DNA of 64,000 bases from Batillaria attramentaria (taxonomy: Eukaryota > Mollusca > Gastropoda > Batillariidae): contig JACVVK020000311.1 in NCBI GenBank assembly GCA_018292915.2, forward strand, positions 358,501 through 422,500. Direction: 5' to 3'. The notes below the pieces were generated by a model, which worked only from the letters and a program-made list of their open reading frames with translations, ran no database searches and was not told the DNA's origin. Positions 1 to 14,300 of the stretch are shown piece after piece. How positions within the stretch are numbered: position 1 is the first letter of the stretch; each line of letters begins with the position of its first letter. The position numbers and the translations under genes are program-made.

Positions 1-504
1 TGTTTGTGAATGAGTCATTTGTCTCCTGCCTGTTCTTGTTCCCCTTGTATGCGAACAGGATTTCACGAGACAGAAATGTTTGGCCTCCAAATGCTCTGTA
101 ATGTCGTGGTATGACCCATATTGTACGGTACACATGGTGTACATTTTAACCATAAGCATCCGCAGCTCAGGTCGATCTGTAAGCTTGAAAAAAAAAACCA
201 ACAACAAACAACAGCAAACAACAACACTGCGGAAAACTTCTCACCGTATGCGCTTAATCTGTGCATCAGAATGAGTCGCAGTATGACATATGAAACCATT
301 GTGGTGAGTCTGGACGGCGTATATTTTGTGTGCCGCGTACTGAGCGTACGGCGTTATTTGAAGGCCAGTTGGACAGCTCTGATTGGTGGCTATTTATAGC
401 GACTTTGTCGGTCGGCATGGACGTTAGGCCAGAGAAAGTCATCATTATTTATCTTCTGTTAGAAGCCGCAAAGTCATGAAAATTGTCGCAGTGACCAAAT
501 AGTG
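1..504. other. Intergenic or intronic, no gene recognised
   Basis: No reading frame with recognisable protein character on either strand. The oxidoreductase gene that follows lacks its N-terminal third, so this stretch may be one of its introns. It contains an A-rich AAC-type run near 190-230 and is otherwise unremarkable. Confidence 0.5.
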
Positions 505-922
505 CAGTGAAAACCGGTCCCATCAGCGACTACCCCACACTGTCACTCAACAACCTGTGTCAGAACCGGTCAAACGAGAATTAAAACCAGTGATAAGAAT
601 TACACTGCAAATCGACCTAAACACAATCACAGCGTCGCAACGCTGTATCGGTATGAGAGGTAAAGATAGCAGCGAGTCCATCGCAAGAACAAAGAAGCCC
701 TGGCCAGTGGGGAACAAACTATTGTGACAGTGATTAACGTTCGCTGAAACTGGGACCCCCCCCCTTCCCTCCCCCCCCCCCCCCTCCCCTATCTGAGGCC
801 ACAGTGTTTACCGGTCCCAGCAAATTACAACCGGTCCCTGGGACCGGCAGCACATAATTTTTCCGGTATTCTGGTTTTGCAAACGGTATTTTACCGGTAA
901 TTACCGGTTAACGCGATCACTG
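505..922. mobile_element. hAT-like non-autonomous DNA element
   Basis: The segment starts CAGTGAAAACCGG and ends in TCACTG, giving short terminal inverted repeats (CAGTGA). AATAGTG is repeated directly outside both ends (498-504 and 923-929), like a target-site duplication. hAT elements typically begin CAGTG or CAGGG and make 8-bp duplications; here 7 bases match and the eighth does not. The interior is rich in ACCGGT motifs, including a small palindrome near 829-846, and holds C-rich runs at 758-790. No transposase frame is present. The class call is inferred from termini alone. Confidence 0.5.
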
Positions 923-960
923 AATAGTGGCCATCTTTAGAGCTTTATAAGCGACAGTCC

Positions 961-980
961 CCCCCCCCCCCCCCCCCCCC
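961..980 (+). repeat. Poly(C) tract before an acceptor
   Basis: An uninterrupted C run of more than 20 bases in the intron just upstream of the first visible oxidoreductase exon. Its length may be uncertain in the assembly. Confidence 0.9.
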
Positions 981-1025
981 CAGAACTCATTCCGAGACTT
1001 TCAGGTTTTTCCCTGAACGCTGCAG

Positions 1026-4664
<3,639 letters not shown>

Positions 4665-6019
4665 ATGATTCAGCGAGACCGATCCTTGTCGCCGACTGAT
4701 TCTGCGACTGCTGTGCCTGCACTCTTTGTAAACTAGCACAATCTGTAAATACCCAGGGAGCTAGGCACCACTACAATGCAGCCTCTTCCCCCTCCCTCCT
4801 CCCCCCGATAACTTCTTATTGAGCCACTTTCGTAAACCTATCAAAGAGGAAACAGTTGATCCTAGCCTGGTGACGTCATATATTTCACGACAGTCGGGGT
4901 TCACAGTTTCTGCGTTTCTTCTCGGCATAAGTGAAACACGCCCAAAACTTCACATTTTCACTTTGTGTGTGTGTTTTTTTTTTAAACCGGGTAAGTCCCT
5001 TTTTTTTTTTACGTCATTCACTGAATGGGTTCAACAAGGTTTTAAACCACACGTCAATTACAGTAACTAAGCGTGATTATCTTTTTCGTCATTGTAACTT
5101 AAGGCTTTCCGGAGGTACATTTTAGACTAACTTCGATACTTCACATACTTCGATACTCCTCGCTGAAAATTTCACTCATGCCGAAAAGAAACAGAGAAAC
5201 TGATTAGGTCACTAGACTAGGGATTAACTTGTTCTCTTAGACAGCTGTACGAAAATTACTGGCTCCGAAAAGTCGTTGGCGGCTGCACTACGAAACGCAT
5301 TATCAACACTATCCCTCTTGAGACTAGGTTTCAGGGTACCCGACTAGCATCGGTCGATACAGAAAAGTTTGCCGCACAGCTAGCGTCACGGGTAATCGCA
5401 CATGGCGCCAGTTAACACGTATGACACGGGATGTGACAAGTTGGATTTAGTTGTTTTTGTTGCTTTAAGCTCTTTCAGCCTCGCGTCTTTCTTTTGGTTG
5501 GCTTGTCAGTCGCGGGCCCAACCCGGTAAAATTGTCAAGTGTGAACAGTCACAGTAACACTCCCAGGAACGCCTGACATTCAGTCTTCTTTTGGCTCATC
5601 GCCAGCATGTGAGACGAGGCCACTGTGCAGGTGTTTCAGTGGTAGACACTGTTAAAACAGTTCAGAATGCTTTTTCATCATAGAACTATAGGATGACGGC
5701 CACGAACGAATGGGTCCCCTCTGAAAAATGAAGTTAAGCTAGTTGTTTTTATTCAGTTCGTTCTTGTAAATATTGACAGATTTCAAAAGAGATCCCCCCC
5801 AAAATTGCCAGCGACTGCAATCCCAAACGCACTGTGAACAATATTTTCCTGTTTGCCTGATTCTGACTTAGAATGCATTCAGGTTTTGTTATATCATTTG
5901 TTGTACGTAAATAGTACCTATTTTTATACTGGAAAAAAAATGATTTAAAAAGCCAAACATTAGTGTTCTGCGTCTGACCTTGTGTAATGATTCTGTGTCG
6001 TCACTCTCTCTGTCTCTCA
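4665..6019. other. Downstream flank of oxidoreductase gene, no gene seen
   Basis: Unique-looking DNA without a credible reading frame. No canonical AATAAA close to the stop codon at 4662-4664 was seen, so the 3' end of the transcript cannot be placed. Confidence 0.6.
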
Positions 6020-6043
6020 ATCACTCATTCACACTCTGTGTTT

Positions 6044-6135
6044 GCTCTCCCCCCCCCCCCTCTCTCTCCCCCCCCCCCTCTCTCTCTCCCCCCCCCTCTC
6101 TCTCTCTCCCCCCCCCCCTCTCTCTCTCTCTCTGT
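6044..6135. repeat. C-run/TC-run alternating array
   Basis: Alternating blocks of C(8-10) and (TC)4-7, at least four times, immediately upstream of a SINE head. Confidence 0.95.
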
Positions 6136-6136
6136 C

Positions 6137-6314
6137 GGGGAGCCGGGGTGGTCGAATGGTAGAGCGTTGGACTTCTAATGCTCGGGTCGTGAGTTCGATC
6201 CCGGCTGGGGCCAAATATTTGTGCTGGCTTTTTCATCTTTGATATAACCATATGTGGTGGAAAAGGACGTTAAACCCCCAAACACCCAACCCACCCACCC
6301 TCTCTCTCTCTCTC
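6137..6314 (+). mobile_element. tRNA-derived SINE, family A, full-length-looking
   Basis: Starts GGGGAGCCGGGG. It has an A-box TGGTCGAATGG, a TTGGACTTCTAATGC region resembling a tRNA-Arg(UCU) anticodon arm, and a B-box GAGTTCGATCC. The body TGTGCTGGCTTTTTC, GTGGTGGAAAAGGACGTTAA and an ACCC-rich end lead into a TC repeat. It is the clearest reference copy of the commonest SINE in the window. The tRNA-Arg origin is inferred by eye. Confidence 0.88.
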
Positions 6315-6526
6315 AACACATGTTTTGCAATATTAGAGACGACTGTAAATTTCTTACTTGGCATACAGCCAGTATCATCAGCGCATGCCACGTATGTTTT
6401 GATTTGTTTATCGTGTGTATTTTTCTCTCCTGTATTTCCCCTAGATAGTTTATACTTTTCTTTTCTTTTTAAACATTTTTATTGTTTGTTTGTTTGTTTT
6501 GATTTTTTTCTCAATACCCTTTAATG

Positions 6527-6670
6527 TAGAATAGCAGGACAGCATGTAAGATAGGCAGCAATGCCTAAATGCTCTATCCTGAATAAAAAACGTTTCATCA
6601 TCATCATCATCTCTCTCCCTCCCTCCCTCCCTCTCTCTCTCTCTCTCTCCCTCCCTCCCTCTCTCTGTCT
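6527..6670 (+). mobile_element. Non-LTR retroelement 3' tail with (TCA)n then TC-rich repeat
   Basis: TAAGATAGGCAGCAATGCC, then AATAAAAAACGTTTCATCATC and a CCCT/CT-rich microsatellite. A closely related tail (TAAGATAGGCAGAGATGCC) lies at 35838-35942. Confidence 0.65.
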
Positions 6671-6733
6671 TTGTTTCTCCCAAACACCCACTCACCAACT
6701 GTCTCTCGATTTATTCATCCATGTAGTTATTTA

Positions 6734-6912
6734 CAGTCAAACCTGTGTAAGGCGGTCACCCAAGGGACTGGGTCAAACTGACCACCTTAGACAGGGTGAC
6801 CGGGTTATCCAGGGTGTCATGTCAACAGCTAGTGTGTCAGGGGATCCTCTGGGGTGACCAGGTTAGACAGTGGTTTGGCTTATACAGGTGACCGCCTTGG
6901 CAGGTTCGACTG
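6734..6912. mobile_element. MITE with CAGTCRAACCTG ends and TA target site
   Basis: A 179-bp element bounded by TA on both sides. The left end CAGTCAAACCTGTGTAAGG pairs with the right end, whose complement starts CAGTCGAACCTGCC, and both lead into GGCGGTCACC. A TA duplication and CAGTC ends fit the Tc1/mariner superfamily, possibly pogo-like. There is no coding capacity. Three closer relatives sit inside the triplicated segment (51677, 56888, 62062). Confidence 0.85.
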
Positions 6913-7079
6913 TATATTCTGTTTTATCCCGTTGCTTGGAAAAAAAACCCCCACAAAACAAACAACGAGAGATCAACAACAAAACCACGATGACAACAGA
7001 ACAATGAAGGAAGACCCACACAGATGTCCGGTGAGTGATATCCCTGACGTGTGTGCTGTCTTATGTCATGGCGCGCATT

Positions 7080-7830
7080 GCATCCTTCACTAAGTTCAAG
7101 GGTGGCACAACGCGTCATGGCAGAAGGCAGGCTCGGGCTATAGTCTTAGACGCAGAATGACATTGTTGCCTTGCTACTGAAGCTGGCCGAAATAAACTTT
7201 TACTGTCCCCCCCCCCCCCCCCCCGAATGGCGTATTTAAGTTTAATATCACTATTATCATCACGATCACGTCACGTTTGAGTCGAAACGAAGCCTTCGCG
7301 CGGCTATTTCAAACAACTCTGGCTCAAAATGAAAAACACATAATTTACAGAATGAAGACTTTCGTAATTATCATGGGTATCTGCCAGTTCAGTCTCAGCA
7401 CCAGTATAAACACATGCATAGTCCCCCCCCTCCCCCCCTTTCAGATTAAGAAACACCATCGCACAGCTTTGGCGAGGCTTCAAATACCACGGCCATTTTT
7501 CAGTTCTTCAGACTAGCGATTTCCACACTGTCAACATGCGTATGTGGTGATACCATCCTAATATTAGTCCTCTTTTACGCCGAAAGATGATGCTGTTTTG
7601 TGTAGTAGTTATAGTAGCAGCAGCAGTAGTAGCAGCAGCAGCAACAGTAGTAGTTGTAGTAGTAGTACAGTAGTAGTATAGTATTCATCATTGCGGAACA
7701 TACGCCAGTACCGTTCTCTTGGCCGTCTCGTTGTCCTGGCGACAATTCACTGCACAACACCGGCGATGTCACTAATGAATGATCGACGATGAAGAATCAG
7801 CCCGAAGACTAAAGGATACCAGAAGAGGTG
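7080..7830. other. Intergenic, simple repeats only
   Basis: Contains a poly(C) run at 7207-7224 and a trinucleotide AGT/AGC-type array at about 7600-7685. No gene is recognisable. Confidence 0.6.
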
Positions 7831-7945
7831 AAACATGCACAGCATACTCCTTACACACACAGCCAGTGTAAAGGGCAGGCACTGACTCTGTTGTACGGAG
7901 GATGAGATACAGGCCAAGAGGAGATTGGCGGCAGCTGCTCATAGA
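7831..7945. repeat. Dispersed repeat H, fragment
   Basis: Similar to 28262-28365: both carry CATGCACAGCA, CATACTC-type, AGCCA-TGTAAA and AGGAGATTGG blocks in the same order. Function unknown; probably a piece of a larger mobile element. Confidence 0.55.
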
Positions 7946-8203
7946 TTTCTGAAATCACACGGACTACGTACTAGACGATACGAGCATCCTTCTCTCCTCT
8001 CGTGACGCAGGTCGTCCTGTATTCCTCCGCCTTGTGTCTTTAACCCACGAGATACCGCGAGATCAGCTGAGGTATTGGAATTATTACTCTCCTACCATAC
8101 GTTGTCGTATCCATGCTACACCACCAGCCTGTATTGTTACTAATGGAAACAACATTAAAAAACAAACAAACCCAAGACCGCCCAAGAAACCCGCCACCAG
8201 TCT

Positions 8204-8300
8204 GTGTGTCAGTCGCCGTGCACTTTGTGCGCTGAGAACACAAGGTTCTTCAATAATGAGCTGGAAGACCATTGTTATACGGTCCATGACCAAATATGGG
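8204..8300. repeat. Dispersed repeat H, second part
   Basis: Shares GTGCACTTTGTGCGCTG and GAACACAAGGTTCTTCAATA with 21596-21690 in the same order. The apparent peptide similarity between the two is a consequence of DNA similarity. Confidence 0.65.
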
Positions 8301-8517
8301 TTGTGTGTGTGTGTGTGTCCAACAAACAAACAAAGAACCCAAACACAAAACAATCAAATCTTCCCCTCCTCCACCCCCACGGCCACCTCAAGTTAAAAAA
8401 CAACATACTCAACAAAAACAACAACAACAACCCCCCCCCCCCCAAAAAAAAAAAAAAACCCAAAAAACAACAACAACAAACAAACCAAAACCAAACAAAA
8501 CCAAAACAAAACCAGTT

Positions 8518-8520
<3 letters not shown>

Positions 8521-8596
<76 letters not shown>
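8521..8596. repeat. (CA)n microsatellite
   Basis: About 76 bases of CA, preceded by a poly(C)/poly(A) and CAA-rich stretch from 8395. Confidence 0.97.
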
Positions 8597-8601
<5 letters not shown>

Positions 8602-8815
8602 GCACTCCCTGAGGCGGAGATCGAGTGCGTTCCGTGCACCATACACGTCAGCATCGATGACGCACGTTTTCATACGTCATTGTCAGAGTTACACTTGCAG
8701 AATCATCTCTACGGGAGATCAGCTGTGACATGCGTTTGTACTGCAGAAACTTGCCTATGAACGTGGAAAATGTAGCTGGTCCTATGATGTTGTTTCCATT
8801 ACTATGGAAACAACA
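8597..8815. repeat. Dispersed repeat H, third part, with hairpin
   Basis: Similar to 25200-25393, sharing CCTATGATGTTGTTTCCATT and nearby blocks. At about 8788-8815 a perfect 12-bp stem (TGTTGTTTCCAT with its complement) encloses TACT. Confidence 0.55.
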
Positions 8816-9597
8816 GAAAAATCAGCCGCAATCACTATGGAAACAACTGGGGGCCCCTGTTTCAAGGTTATACAGTGGATCCGTATTCTGGAGACACTGG
8901 GTTTTCCAAATTATTATGCTGTATAACATTTTCCCTCAAAATTGCCTACTAACAGGGTTAGGAAAGTTTTGGCCCGTCCCGAGTCTAAAGATCGCTATCA
9001 CATTCAGAAAAACCTCTCCCTCCGACAGCGGGCAATGAAGACGGTGGCGTTCTACTACACACTGGAGCAGAGGGAAACACTCGCTGTCAGTCGATTCACA
9101 CACTCTCCACTGAGGCATGCACACTGCAGTCTCAGTATGGACGACAGTATCAGAAGACTCCACATTCGATTGCACCTCCACTGTGTTTATTCATTTGTAC
9201 ACAGAATACCTAGGATCTCTACGGGGGTGTTATACTCATATGGACGAACCAAGACTATTGGTTATTGTTTAAAATGGTGCTCTGGTAGCGATCGGAGGGT
9301 TAAAAAAAAAGAAAAAAAAGAAGACTTTTGTGAATGGCAACGAATGCGCTGCAGGTAAATACCCAAAGCATTATTCAGGGCTTCCTATCGCGGCAGTATT
9401 ACTCACTGGAGGACAAAACTACTGTAAATATAGACCGTGCATACAATCCGTGTATATTAATTTTCTTTCTTAGTCTCTTTTCAAAATCCGTGTATTTTGG
9501 GAAGAGACTAAGGGGAAAAAAAAAAAACGGAACGGGGGAAGGCAAGAAAAGTACGAGTAAATAGATAGGCAGAAAAGCAAAATGGGAAATCGGGGGG

Positions 9598-10494
<897 letters not shown>

Positions 10495-10820
10495 GTTTCA
10501 AACGTCACCGTTAACGCCTTTACATCCGTCACTGCTAACGCCTTCACATCCGTCACTGGTGACGCCTCTGCGTATGTCATTGGTAACGCCTTTACATCCG
10601 TCACTAGTAACGCTTTCACTGGTCATGTCATTTCAAACATCACTGGTTACGCCATTACATCAGTCAGTGGTAACCGTGAAAAAAATCACAGTTAACGCCG
10701 TTAAATCTCTCATTGGTAACGCTGTGAAATGTCACTGGCGACGCTGTTATTATATAGTGTTAAACAGGTCACTTATAGCGCTGTTTCAAACGTCACTGGT
10801 ACTGCCACCTGTAATGCGGT
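10495..10820. repeat. Degenerate 24-27-bp minisatellite
   Basis: Roughly a dozen diverged units built on GTAACGCCTTTACATCCGTC. An open frame runs through the first two thirds and gives a repeating Asn-Ala-Phe-Thr-Ser-Val-Thr pattern. The DNA repeat continues well past its stop codon with frame-changing units, so this is treated as non-coding. Confidence 0.8.
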
Positions 10821-11114
10821 AATGTAGGTCATTCGAGAAAAACCAACAACCCTCCCCAAACAACAACAACAACATCAACAACAAACAAACAAAACAAAAC
10901 TAATGGAACCAGAAAGCAAGGAAAGATTGTGATAAACTTCACTGGCAGAGTTACAGCAAACGCCACTGAAGCTCGGATGCGAAAAATATCCAGCGTATAT
11001 TTTTGCAGGTATGGAAGGCTGGCCATGCCATTCAATCTGTGTTGTATCTACCAGTAACCAACTCATTTCCAACTCATTTTCATCAGTTAAGTTATTTATA
11101 CAACAAGCGTTTAG

Positions 11115-11180
<66 letters not shown>
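11115..11180. repeat. (GT)n microsatellite
   Basis: About 64 bases of GT abutting the 3' end of a minus-strand SINE. Confidence 0.97.
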
Positions 11181-11184
<4 letters not shown>

Positions 11185-11339
11185 GGGGTTTAACGTCCTT
11201 TTCCACCACATATGGGTGATATCAAAGACGGGGCAACGATGAAAAAGCCAGCACAAACATTTGGCCCCAGCCGGGATACGAACTCACGACCCGAACATTA
11301 GAAGCCTAACGCTCTACCATTCGGCCACCCCGGCTCCCC
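11181..11339 (-). mobile_element. tRNA-derived SINE, family A
   Basis: On the minus strand: GGGGAGCCGGGG head, A-box, B-box GAGTTCGTATCCC, GCTGGCTTTTTC body and TTAAACCCCCAAA tail. It ends in the adjoining CA/GT repeat and sits 60 bp before the receptor exon. Confidence 0.88.
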
Positions 11340-11398
11340 ACAAGCGTTTAGAATGTGACCTCTGGTAGCGGTGCTGCAGTGAAGACCGTGGTCTTTGT

Positions 11399-14300
11399 TT
11401 GCAGTCAACAATAATCCTGGTCCTATATTCTTCAGAATCCTGCCCTGAAAACGCTGAAGAGCTTTCAAGATATTGTGAGGAAGACCCAGCATGGTTGTAT
11501 TGTCCGGAACAGGAGAGAAAGTGTGTCCTGCCGGAGGTTGCGACCAAACTATTTCACATGAACATCCCTCGCTGTAACTTTGTCCGGGGGAATAACCTAA
11601 CCTTCTATTTCGAAGATGGAGACAACATCGAAGTATCCTACACATTAGAGGAAGGCACAAACAGTAGTAAGTATTGTCACTTCAGTGTTCCCATGGGTGA
11701 CGATCGTGTCTTGACCTTGGCAATAGATGAGTTCACACTTAAACGTGATGACGGAACTTGCGTCTCCGACCACGTTGTGTTGTCGATCGTCGAAGGCGTG
11801 AATGTGTTTCGTAGCTCGTATCCATGCAAAGGGACATTCGTCGAGACTCTCTTTGAGCCGGTCGGCGACGACTATGTTACTATTGTTGTAAATGAGCGTG
11901 AGGCAACAATAGCAGACAAGTTAACTTTGAACATAACACTGCGTGCTTTCGTGAAGGGAAAGTTCATGGATGCGTTTCTGGATGTCAGTGAGATGACATC
12001 ATCAGTCGGCTCCTTTGCCAATTTCATGTTTGATGGTCAACGTCGATACTCTACGAATATTGAATTTGAATTGCTGATATGGATTCCTTCACGGATTGTG
12101 ATAATCTCCTTCCCGCATTTCGACGTTATGTGTGACGGATCGGTTGAGTTGTATGTACCGTATTCCGGTCGTCTATGGCCGTCATCGTATATGCAGTTCG
12201 GAAATCCCACTGTGTTTTCACTCTATACCAGAAGTTGGTTTGATATAACTGATGGCTGGCTGTATTCTTGTGGAGGGATTGCCATAACTGACCGGTGGCG
12301 CTTGGTATGGAAACAGTTAGGTCAGCGGGATCCTGGTGTCCTGGTTTTCAGGTCCTATGTTGCGCTGAAATTTGTATCAACCCCGAGAAACACAGCCACA
12401 GGATTCAAAATGATATATTCGGTACTTAACGGGACACAAGAGCCTGAAGTGTCGGGCACCCTGTATAACTGTTCTGTGCCACATTATCCCACATTTCAGC
12501 AGCACGTGCATTGTAACTTGGAGACTCAGTGTGTTGGCGGCGAGGACGAGTCTACTTGTCCTTACACTACTGACACTTGTGGTCCAGGGTTAATTGACGC
12601 TGGAAACAAATGTTACAGGTACCACCGTGTGCAAAAGGCCATAAGTTGGTTCGACGCTTATGATCAGTGTACGCAACACGACTCGTTCCTCGTCAGCCCT
12701 CAGACACCACAGGAATGGCAGACATTTAAAGAGATGTTGAGATACACCAGTAGTTCTGCCCGTCTCTATATGGGACTGAGGACATCAGATCTGTCACTCA
12801 GTCCCATGTACAGAGAGGTCTGGCAGTGGGCTGATCAAACAACTGCCTACTTCAACATGGTTTACGTAACAAGTCAACAGCCTAAACCAGTTTGTTCTTC
12901 TTTTAATGTAATGCACAAGGACATCATACACGACGTAGGGTGTCATGTTAAAGACGATACAATCAGTTTTATTCTTTGTGAAGTTGTGAAGGAAACTGCA
13001 TCTGCTACAAACAAGGAGAGGCCGATGGTTTCTAAAATGGAGGTTACCAATATCAACCAAAGTACAGATATGATTCAATGTCCAGATGGTCACTACGTGA
13101 AAGACTTCCTCTCATGTGACCCACTAAGCCATTGTCACACGGAGACACATTTGACATCCTGTGAAACGCCGGCTGCGGGACATGTAGCGATGTTTGTTTG
13201 TGACAATGACATACAGACAGTGCACTACACTCTTGTCTGTGATCATCGCCAGGACTGCTCCGATAAATCTGACGAGACGTTCTGTGTGTACGACAAATGT
13301 CTCCACAAACAGTGCAGGAACCAGCAGTGCGTGACGTCTGATCAGTGGTGTGACGGCATACATCACTGTGTGGACGGTTCTGACGAAGCGTGTCCACAGT
13401 TCATTGAACCAAGTCCTCCTGGACGTACTGTTTATCCGCCAGCACTTGTAACTTTAGACGGGCGTGGTTACTACAAACTCACACCTTTGATAGAAAACAA
13501 AACATGCCCGGTAACACACTATGGATGTTCCGACGGTTATTGCATTCCTGTGTATCTGCGTTGTAACGGTGTTGCCGACTGTTTGGATCGCGGGGATGAG
13601 AAAGGATGTGACACATTCACGTGCTCCGGCTTTTACCGTTGTCGTGCCTCTGCCGTGTGTGTTCACGCGGACAACGTGTGTGACGGAGTGTTTCAGTGTC
13701 CACACCAGGACGACGAGTTGCTGTGTGATCTGACGTGTCCCGAGGGTTGCCGCTGTCAGGGTTTAGCGTTCGTCTGCAGCAAGACTTTCCCCGCCAACTC
13801 TCATCTGGGTGTTCGTTACCTAGACGCAAGCGGTTCTGGAATGCGTATAGAAATCCTGAAAGAAAATGTCCGACTGGTGAGACTCAGCCTGTCCGCATGC
13901 GGCCTTGACAATTTACCAACCTTGACCTTCCCTAATCTAAGAATACTTGACCTTGGTGGTAACAACCTGAGCTATGTGAACACGTATTCTTTCCGTGGAT
14001 CCTCAAACCTGCGGGTTTTAGTTCTTTCTCACAACCCGTTATCATCTTTGGCTGTAAGCGTGACTAACATGACTTTTGATCATGTTCATACAATTGATCT
14101 CTCTCAAACAAAGATAGAGGCTTACGACAACAACATGCTTCTGAACTTTCCAAGTCTGAAAAAACTCAACTTTTCTCATTCTGCTCTGCTACAAGTCACT
14201 AACGCAGGATTTCAGAGTACACCAGACCTTGAAGTGCTTGACGTGAAGGGATCTCCACTGGACGAGTTCCCTCACAATATGCTGCAGAATCTCCAAAAGC

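Noticed and set aside
6137..6215. tRNA gene candidate
   Set aside because: A and B boxes are present, but the arms do not close into a good cloverleaf. The same head is attached to a shared SINE body at many places.
8204..8300. Shared peptide CTLCAxNTRFFN between 8.2 kb and 21.6 kb as a conserved protein
   Set aside because: The DNA similarity extends on both sides without frame conservation and the frames are short, so it is a dispersed repeat.
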